Assembly: GCA_947474365.1 (NCBI GenBank)
Contig: CANJIU010000079.1
Coordinates: 1 to 47,219, forward strand
Direction of reading: 5' to 3'
Source of the DNA: Opitutia bacterium
Lineage (GTDB): Bacteria > Verrucomicrobiota > Verrucomicrobiia > Opitutales > Opitutaceae
Length of the DNA: 47,219 nucleotides
The position numbers and the translations under genes are program-made. Under the pieces are notes generated by a model. It had not been told where the DNA came from. It made no database searches and saw nothing but the letters and a program-made list of their open reading frames with translations. Shown here piece by piece: positions 17,701 to 23,574 of this stretch. The first letter of the stretch is position 1. Each line of letters starts with the position of its first letter.

Positions 17701-19372
17701 ACTCGGCCGACGCCGCCGGTGACGGCAGCCGCAGCGGCGGCGCCACCGGCAGAGAGAAATTGTTCGCCGCAAGCGTCGTGAGCAGCCGTGGGGCGACGAA
17801 GGGGTTCGTCGGATCCTTGCGCCCGGCGCGGACGAGATAGGCGAGGCCCTCGGAGAGTTTGCCCTCGTCGAGGAGCCGTGAGCCGAGAATCAAGTCGGTG
17901 CGACTCGCGTCGGCCGCCGCCCGCCGTTGGGCGCGCAGGCCGAACACGGCCCCAATACACAGCGCGACGATCACCCCTGCCAGTCCGCCGATTGCGAAAC
18001 GCATCCGCCGGGTGCGGCGCGCGCTCTCGACGCGGGCCTGCTCCTCGCGCTGCTGTGCCTCTGCGAGCAGGAGCCGCTGCTGGCGCGCGTCACGGCTGGC
18101 GCGGATCACCTCGGCCAGCACGTCGTGGGTCAGTTCCACGCGCTGCACGCCGAGGCGATCCTCGATTCGCAGCAGCCGGCGCGAGACGAGCGTGTCGATC
18201 AACGGCTGCGTGACGCCGGGCTCCTCAAGCGCGGTCTCGAGGGCGAGGTTGTCGCGGAAGCCGGACTTGGTGAGGAGGCGATCCTCGACAAAGCAGCGCA
18301 TCGCCTCCGGCAGATCGCCGACGCTGCGCTCGTAGAAATCGGTGAGGATCTCGCGGCGGTTGCCGGAGACGAGGTCGGCGGTGATCTGCGCCTGGCCAAG
18401 CGCCCGGCGTCGCTCGTTGAGCTCGCGGCAGATGACGCTGAGGAGCGGCGGTTCAACATCCAGCTCGGCGAGCCGTTCGATCGACCCGCCCTTGGCGCCG
18501 GCGACAAATTCGACGATGGCGCGTGCCACCTCTTCGGTGACGAGGGCGCCGCCGGGTTTGACGACCGCTTCGAGCGCCTGAGTGCCGGTCATGCGGGCGA
18601 GCCGCATCCGGTTTTCCATCAGAGCGGGCATGGCGGTCTTGAGGCTCTCGAGGTGCGGCAGGTAGTCCTCGCGCAGCGTGATGACGACGCGGTATTCGGT
18701 GCGTGAGAAATCAAACGCGTCCATCTCGGCCGATGAATCCTCCAGCCGCGCGACGAGTTTTTCCGAGGGGCGATTTTCGACGAGCTCCGCGAGCTCGCTC
18801 ATGAACGCGAACGCGCGGGCGCGTTCGCTGCCGCTGCCGGCGCCGAGGGTGAAGAGCTCCTCGAACTGATCGAAGACGAGCACCGGCACGACGATGCGGC
18901 CGGCGGGGCTGACGAGCCGGTCGTCGCGGTGATGGAAAAATTCCCAGAGCGATTCGCCGGGCTTGGCGCTGCCGGGAGCGGTCCAGCGGCCGGCGCGCAC
19001 GGTGTCGGCCTGGACGAGCGCCTTGATCTGCTCGGCCGGCGGCGGTGCGCCCGGGCTGTGATCGAGGCGCACGTAGATCGGCCAGTAGCTGTTGGCGCGG
19101 AGGCGGGGGAAGACGCCGGCCTGGAGCAGGGAGGATTTGCCGAGGCCGGACTGGCCGAAAAGGACGGTGAGCGCATTGCGCTCGGTGCGCTTCGTGAGAT
19201 CACGGATCTCGGCGTCGCGCCCGTGGAAGAGACCGGCCTGTTCTTCGGTGAACGTGGCGAGGCCCGGCCAGGGACTGTCCGCGTCGGCGGCCGACGCGGA
19301 ACGTTCAACATTCAACGCTGAACTTTTAACGCTCAAGTGCTGAGCTTCGGAGCTGGAATCCGGTTTGTTCAC
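14789..19372 (-). CDS. nSTAND ATPase with WD40 propellers and TPR tail
   Basis: A 1527-residue signalling ATPase. N-terminal nSTAND1 domain about 34-430: LFHGRDAEI, Walker A GQSGLGKSS (73-81), Walker B VLVFDQFEELF (164-174), and LTHDVLAEVIRASR at its end. A coiled coil and one transmembrane helix follow (about 458-479), then about 800 residues of WD40-like blades (VWDMTTGRPLHSRQVHRSAV, FSNDGRFYVSLSNNGTAQVW) and a C-terminal TPR-like region about 1370-1490, ending in a Lys-rich tail. STAND ATPases typically bind a trigger with their repeats and oligomerise. The GTG start lies inside an inverted repeat seven bases after the TAA of the SIR2-TIR gene, so the two are an operon and the TIR protein is the likely effector or partner. 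Confidence 0.9.
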   Translation of the reverse strand: MNKPDSSSEAQHLSVKSSALNVERSASAADADSPWPGLATFTEEQAGLFHGRDAEIRDLTKRTERNALTVLFGQSGLGKSSLLQAGVFPRLRANSYWPIYVRLDHSPGAPPPAEQIKALVQADTVRAGRWTAPGSAKPGESLWEFFHHRDDRLVSPAGRIVVPVLVFDQFEELFTLGAGSGSERARAFAFMSELAELVENRPSEKLVARLEDSSAEMDAFDFSRTEYRVVITLREDYLPHLESLKTAMPALMENRMRLARMTGTQALEAVVKPGGALVTEEVARAIVEFVAGAKGGSIERLAELDVEPPLLSVICRELNERRRALGQAQITADLVSGNRREILTDFYERSVGDLPEAMRCFVEDRLLTKSGFRDNLALETALEEPGVTQPLIDTLVSRRLLRIEDRLGVQRVELTHDVLAEVIRASRDARQQRLLLAEAQQREEQARVESARRTRRMRFAIGGLAGVIVALCIGAVFGLRAQRRAAADASRTDLILGSRLLDEGKLSEGLAYLVRAGRKDPTNPFVAPRLLTTLAANNFSLPVAPPLRLPSPAASAEYSADGKRVFVQGDDNRVSIVDAEHWQVERTLDFGQDVCYGGLRLAAKNSGLFAVALADNTIHICDPATGKSCLELKPGERLAGRTPTFEISPNGRWLAARTTGNFWLWDTASGEVKFKLDATAPQYAVLAFSPGSDRLVASLGSGSIATVLSVPDGGTLVDRITQKFDARSFAWIYFSNFSADGRKLLMRFSNGITIFDPASGERLHGPIAVTASDTDDAFLNHDGSRLIYVASDRTVNVVDLASGKPVFPPLAHGSRIVSARLDSSGRILLTSLIDGGLRLWDMETGKPLAEPSFKRDRYVPAALAPDGKSLAIFSDAAMGHQVRRGSGAAAPLILPRDSNVLMVGVFPEAPTRLVWLTAAGVKSVDASSGREATGSYAFPAPITGPQTIRSTYGQVFGRGQALAVQIDDNDPTRTWRAYLIGDRGVEKAVMLAEVPSEVWHFNLNPTGNLASSAGRSSTNKTTGIWNLTTGKLVRTFTAEKAISNRDTTISPNEKLVAYVTTEDSVVHVCDIASGQERFALRLSGKASLGTFRFSAQGNHLLTGDDWGGVQVWDMTTGRPLHSRQVHRSAVRRFDFSNDGRFYVSLSNNGTAQVWEMATHDAVGQLLEQPGTATRADFGPAGTRIATISADSTRAWDVVSGHALTPPMHHPGETVGVVAYGPDGKFIQTFSSRGASKTIWVWAAPPETGGGRTPSWVLDLATICAGRRVTDEGKIVSAETDWGKMGELRRIIAELPENDRLAEWGRWLLSDSPQRPIAPGFTVTPAEAEAQRASMAANAEAIAAAAADDAALNTRSNQLYAEERWPEAEIAIRQNLARITQRSAPESRAIVFPTFRLASSLWHQKKFDDAEPVARTAVRLAEKLNPAGATPIAITRGILGRVLLGQRRFAEAEPLLVSTYPALTGEPQRLAAEGLVELYTATNNPTKLAEWQKIVAEVPAATVPATNATAGQRTNAPTPPKAGKKKAN

Positions 19373-19409
19373 TTGAGCGTTAAGCGTTGAACGTTGAGCG
19401 TTGAGCGTT
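19300..19409. repeat. Inverted repeat of AACGTTCAAC units across a gene junction
   Basis: Arms 19300-19339 and 19370-19409 match as reverse complements at 33 of 40 positions with a 30-base centre. The arms consist of variants of AACGTTCAAC/AACGCTCAA. The right arm includes the restored-frame stop of the SIR2-TIR gene (19380-19382) and the GTG start of the nSTAND gene (19370-19372). Repeat-derived residues therefore appear at the end of one protein (NAQRSTFNA) and the start of the other (SSALNVERSAS). Confidence 0.8.
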
Positions 19410-20824
19410 TGCTCCGAGCATCGCCTGCAGCCGCGCCGCGACCTCGGGCGTCACCGTGCCGCCCGGCAATCGCGTCCAATGCGTTTTCAGAAACTGCTCG
19501 GGGACGATCGCGCTCTTCTCCGGCGTGGCGTCGATGCAGACGGGCAAGATGAACCGCGCGCCGGCGGCCATACCCTCGGTGCGATCCACGGCCCAGTTCC
19601 ACTCGCGGCGGAACCAGCCCACGACGCGGCGCTGCGTCGTGCGGAAATCACCGGAATGAAATAGCTGCAGCGGGCGACGTTGCCGCGGATCTTGCGCGCA
19701 AAGTCGTCGCCGCTCTCCAGCCGATCCATGTCGAACCACGCGGTGATGCCGGCGGCATCGAGCCCGGCTTTCAATTGCTGCACGGCCGCGAGATCTTCGC
19801 GCGCGTAGCTGATGAACACCGCCTGATCGGCCATCTCCCGATCCGGGGGCCGCAGTCGCTCCGGACCGGCGCCGGCTGAACTCGTTGCAACCGCCGTGGC
19901 CGCGGGCTTGCGCCGCGCCATCCACCGGCGGTGAAGCTCGTTGACGAACTCCTCCGCGCCACCAGCGAAGAGACGCGTGCGGCTGCTGACCTGCTGGAGG
20001 AAAAACACGAGGCCGGGATCGAGCGGCGCGTGGGAGTCGGTGAGGATTTCGCCGACGTCGCGCGGTTCCGAGAGGCGGCGGCGTTTTGCGAGACGCAAGA
20101 AGAGCCGCGTCAGCCAGTCGGAGAAACCGCCACCGAGGAGGAGCAGGTGGTTGTGCTCCAGTTCGCCGAAGAGTTTTTCCGGCGCGTAGTGCCGCGTCTG
20201 CAGGGCGCAGACGAATTCCAGCACGTCCTCGTCGGAGATCACATAGGTGGGCGAGGCGGAGAGCCGGCCCATCAGATGATAGACGAGCGGTTTCTGCATG
20301 AACTCGCGGTCGACCGGCAAGTCGACGAGCTTGCTCGGCGTGTACGCGGCGACGTCGGTCGTGCGGATGCCGCCGAAGCGGGCGGTGTTGATCGCGTCCT
20401 CGAGCAATGAGTCGAAGGTCGTGCTGAGGTAGAGATCGAAGTCGGTGATCTCGGCGAGTTTCAGCAGGCAGGCCGGCGGAGCAAAGGTCGCCTCGTGCAT
20501 GATCGTGCGGATGCGCGTATACAGATCCTCGCGCCGCCCGTGATGGGAGAGGTGGCGCACGACGACGTCGTTGAGCGTGGCCGGCGGCGCGCCGGCGGCG
20601 AGAGCGGGCAGGCCGAGCCGGGCGGCGAGGGAGCGGGCGAGCCAGATGTAGAGATTCTCCGGGCCGGCGTCGGTCTGCACCAGGGCCAGTTCGGGCCCGA
20701 CGATCGGGATGCCCCTTTTCTCCTCGATGAAATTGAGCAGGTCCTCCCACGCGTCGTCGTCAAACGTGACAACGGCAGAACCGGGAAATTCGGCGATGAG
20801 GGGGGGGCATTGCGGATAAAACAA
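19380..20824 (-). pseudogene. SIR2-TIR fusion protein, frameshifted
   Basis: Residues about 20-300 are SIR2-like (IPIVGPELALV, YLSTTFDSLLEDAI, VYHLMGRLSASPTYVISDED) and about 333-480 a TIR domain (VFISYAREDL, AWFDMDRLESGDDFARKI, CSYFIPVIS). The frame breaks after codon 395 at about 19640-19642. One extra base restores a normal TIR end (TTQRRVVGWFRREWNWA, FILPVCIDATPEK, WTRLPGG) to the stop at 19380, 481 residues in all; unrepaired, translation ends at 19487. The start is also odd: TTG at 20824, with an ATG at 20808-20810 followed by eight C that would be in frame only with seven. The SIR2 TTN[YF]D motif is STTFD, losing the Asn, while H183 and TIR E370 remain. Either sequencing error, decay or phase variation could explain the frames. 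Upstream partner of the nSTAND gene. Confidence 0.82.
20800..20810 (-). promoter_or_regulatory. C8 homopolymer directly after an ATG
   Basis: On the minus strand ATG (20810-20808) is followed by eight C. With seven C the ATG reads straight into the SIR2-TIR frame (MPPLIAEFPG); with eight it hits a stop after about 16 codons. Such tracts slip readily, so this could be an on/off switch of translation or a consensus error. Confidence 0.5.
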
Positions 20825-20860
20825 GGCGACAAGCGCGCGGCGGGCAACGTTTTATGGGTA

Positions 20861-20870
20861 GCCCGCGGGC
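20861..20870. promoter_or_regulatory. GCCCGCGGGC palindrome between divergent genes
   Basis: A perfect 10-base palindrome midway between the SIR2-TIR gene and the divergent gene at 20939, preceded by GCGGGC 15 bases upstream, so a stem is also possible. Position suggests an operator; no stronger evidence. Confidence 0.25.
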
Positions 20871-20938
20871 GGCGCTGCGACGTCGATTCAGTCTTGTTGC
20901 AGACGCGCCAACCTGATTGCCGTTCTTGGCCCCGCCCT

Positions 20939-23383
20939 GTGAAAAAAATCACCCTGCTCGTCGTCCCGTTTCTCGCCACGTTGCTCGGCGCCGCCGAACC
21001 TGCGCGTGCCTCCGGCCAGCGAATGCTGGTGCCAGGTTTCACGATTCGTGAACTGCCGGTGAAGCTCACCAGTCTCAATAACATCGAGTACGCGTCCGAT
21101 GGCCGGCTCTTTGCCGGCGGCTACGACGGGCGCTATCACGTGTTGCGTGACACCGATGGCGATGGTCTCGAGGACAAGGTCGACACGTTCTCCGCCGAGC
21201 CCAGTGCCAATTATCCGCTCGGCATCGCGGTGAAGGACGGCGAGCCGTACTTCGTCCTCACGAGCGAAGTCATCCGGTTTCGCGATCGCGATGGCGACGG
21301 CGTGCCCGAGACCCGCGAGGTGTTCGCCACCGGGTTCGACGATCCCGAACTGGCGAAGGCGTCCTATCTCCTCCACCGCCGGGTCGACAGCGCGATGGCC
21401 GTCGCCTTCGGCCCGGATGGCGCGCTCTACCTCACGATGGGCAGCGCCGCCTTTCGCAACCCTTTTTGGACGGACGAAAAAACCGGGATCAACCACTACG
21501 CGACCACCCGGCGCCGCGGCTGTCTCCTGCGCATCACGTCCGATGGCAAGGTCGAGCAGCTCGCGAGTGGTCTCCGCTACATCATGGCGCTGCAATGGAA
21601 CCGTCACGGCGATCTCTTCGGCACCGAACAGGAGGGCGCCACCTGGGTGCCCAACGGCAATCCCTTCGACGAGCTCCTGCACCTCCAGCCTGGCCGGCAC
21701 TATGGTTTTCCGCCGCGCCACCCCACGCATCTGCCCAACGTGATCGATGAGCCGAGCGTATGGGATTTTTCCCCACAGCATCAGAGCACGTGCGGTTTTC
21801 GCTTCAACGGGCCCGCCCCCGGTCGCGGCCGTTTTGGGCCGGAGCTCTGGGCCGACCAGGCGCTAATCACCGGCGAATCGCGCGGGAAGCTCTGGCGCAC
21901 GCAACTCGCCAAGACCGCCGCCGGGTACGTGGCTCGCACCGAGATGATCGCGAATCTCGGGCTCCTCGCCGTCGATTGCGCGATCTCGCCGCAGGGCGAT
22001 CTCGTCGTCTGCTGCCACACCGGCGCACCGGACTGGGGCAACGGTCCGACTGGAGAAGGCCGCATCTTCAAGATCAGTCTCACCGACAAATCCGCACCGC
22101 AGCCCGTGCTCACCTGGCCGGCGAGTGAAACCGAAACGGTCGTCGCCTTCGACCGCCCACTCGACGCTCGCCTCTGGTCCGACGTCGCCGCGCGCACCAC
22201 GATCGATTCGGGGCGCTACGTGGCTGCGGCCGATCGACTCGAAGCGATACGGCCGGGTTACGCCGTGGTGAAGGCGCAGCAAAACGAGCCCCGCGGTGCC
22301 GTCGCGGTCAAGGCTTCGCGCCTTTCGGCGGATCGCCGGAATCTCACGCTCGCCACCGCGCCGCGCGTTTCCGCCGTCAACTACGCCCTCGCGATCGACG
22401 GCAAGCTCGATCTCGCGCACGATCTCTCCGGGCTCGCTGCCGAGTGGCGCGGAACAGACGGTGCCACCTGGTCCGGCTGGTTGCCGCATGCGGATTTCAC
22501 GGCCGCGCGCGAATTCACCCGCGGCAGCGCGACGCACGATCAGTTTTGGCGGCGCTCTGCCACCGCGGGTGCGCTCACCCTGCGGACGCAGCTCAACCTC
22601 TGGGAGATGCTGCAGCCGGCCACGCAGCCCGGTTCGAAACTCGATTACGTTCCGGAGCCCGAGATCGTCACGGTCGTGCTCAAGGGTGACGCTGCCCTCA
22701 GCGTCGTCGCGCCCGGCGCCAAACTTTTGCGGGTGAGCGATCGCGAGTCGCAGCTGACGCTGTCGGGTCCGCAACCGGACAAGTGGCTGCCGCTTGCCAT
22801 CACGATTGCGACGCCGGCGCGCGTGCTCGACGTTTCCTATCACACCGATCGCGATTTGCGGCCGCGCGCGCTCGGCACGCGACGCTTCTTCGTGCCGATT
22901 GCCAAACCGGGCGCCCACGATCTGGCGCCGCGAGAGATTGCGGAGATCGCGGGCGGCAACTGGCAGGTGGGCCGGGCGCTGTTCAACGGCAAGGCGACGT
23001 GTGCGACCTGCCACGAGCTGCGCGGCGAGGGCAAACGCGTCGGTCCCGAGCTCGGCAACCTTGTCCATCGCGATTACGCGAGCGTGCTCAAAGACATCAC
23101 CGACCCCAACGCGACGATCAATCCGGACGGCGTCGGTTACGTGGTCACACTCAAGAACGGTTCAGCGACAGTCGGCACGCGGATCGGCGAATCCGCCTAC
23201 GAACTCCAGATTGCGCAGGTCGGCGGTGCGGTCGCGAAACTCAAGAAGAGCGACATCGCCAAGACCGAGCCCATGACCGTCTCGTTGATGCCGCCGGGGC
23301 TGGAGAAGAATCTCTCGGCGACGGAGCTGCGCGACCTGATGACGTTTCTGCTCACGACCCCGGTGACGACTGCAGCGCCCTGA
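20939..23383 (+). CDS. PVC-type propeller protein with C-terminal cytochrome c
   Basis: An 814-residue secreted protein. The start chosen is GTG at 20939, because it opens a signal peptide (KKITLLVVPFLATLLGAA, cleaved near ARA). An N-terminal six-blade propeller (about 40-400, with calcium-type loops DTDGDGLEDK and DRDGDGVPETRE) is the putative membrane-bound dehydrogenase domain common in Planctomycetes and Verrucomicrobia. The C-terminal part is the matching haem domain: CATCH at 688-692, RVGPELGN and axial candidate MPPGLEKNLSATELRDL. The family's substrate is unknown; many members sit in carbohydrate loci and probably oxidise a sugar. The TonB receptor gene follows 191 bases downstream on the same strand. 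Confidence 0.88.
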   Translation: MKKITLLVVPFLATLLGAAEPARASGQRMLVPGFTIRELPVKLTSLNNIEYASDGRLFAGGYDGRYHVLRDTDGDGLEDKVDTFSAEPSANYPLGIAVKDGEPYFVLTSEVIRFRDRDGDGVPETREVFATGFDDPELAKASYLLHRRVDSAMAVAFGPDGALYLTMGSAAFRNPFWTDEKTGINHYATTRRRGCLLRITSDGKVEQLASGLRYIMALQWNRHGDLFGTEQEGATWVPNGNPFDELLHLQPGRHYGFPPRHPTHLPNVIDEPSVWDFSPQHQSTCGFRFNGPAPGRGRFGPELWADQALITGESRGKLWRTQLAKTAAGYVARTEMIANLGLLAVDCAISPQGDLVVCCHTGAPDWGNGPTGEGRIFKISLTDKSAPQPVLTWPASETETVVAFDRPLDARLWSDVAARTTIDSGRYVAAADRLEAIRPGYAVVKAQQNEPRGAVAVKASRLSADRRNLTLATAPRVSAVNYALAIDGKLDLAHDLSGLAAEWRGTDGATWSGWLPHADFTAAREFTRGSATHDQFWRRSATAGALTLRTQLNLWEMLQPATQPGSKLDYVPEPEIVTVVLKGDAALSVVAPGAKLLRVSDRESQLTLSGPQPDKWLPLAITIATPARVLDVSYHTDRDLRPRALGTRRFFVPIAKPGAHDLAPREIAEIAGGNWQVGRALFNGKATCATCHELRGEGKRVGPELGNLVHRDYASVLKDITDPNATINPDGVGYVVTLKNGSATVGTRIGESAYELQIAQVGGAVAKLKKSDIAKTEPMTVSLMPPGLEKNLSATELRDLMTFLLTTPVTTAAP

Positions 23384-23574
23384 AGTGCCGTAACCGACGG
23401 TTCCGGCAGTCGAGGCCGCGTCCGTGCTTTTTTGGTTCGCGCCGGGTTAATTGCCGCGGGTGCGGACGACGACGATTTCGGCGTCGGCTCATCGGACTTC
23501 TTTTTACATCGACATCCCCCGCTCGAAGCGGGCTGTTTGGCGCAAGCCCCTCCGACTAGTTCCGCTTCACCCCG

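Noticed and set aside
19380..20750. Second minus-strand frame across the SIR2-TIR region as a separate gene
   Set aside because: Its first two thirds are Arg/Pro-rich shadow sequence; only the last part (after about 19640) is TIR-like and belongs to the frameshifted gene.
14789..20824. Canonical Thoeris system (ThsA/ThsB)
   Set aside because: Thoeris has a SIR2-SLOG protein and a separate TIR protein; here SIR2 and TIR are fused, no SLOG domain is visible and a STAND ATPase is the partner.
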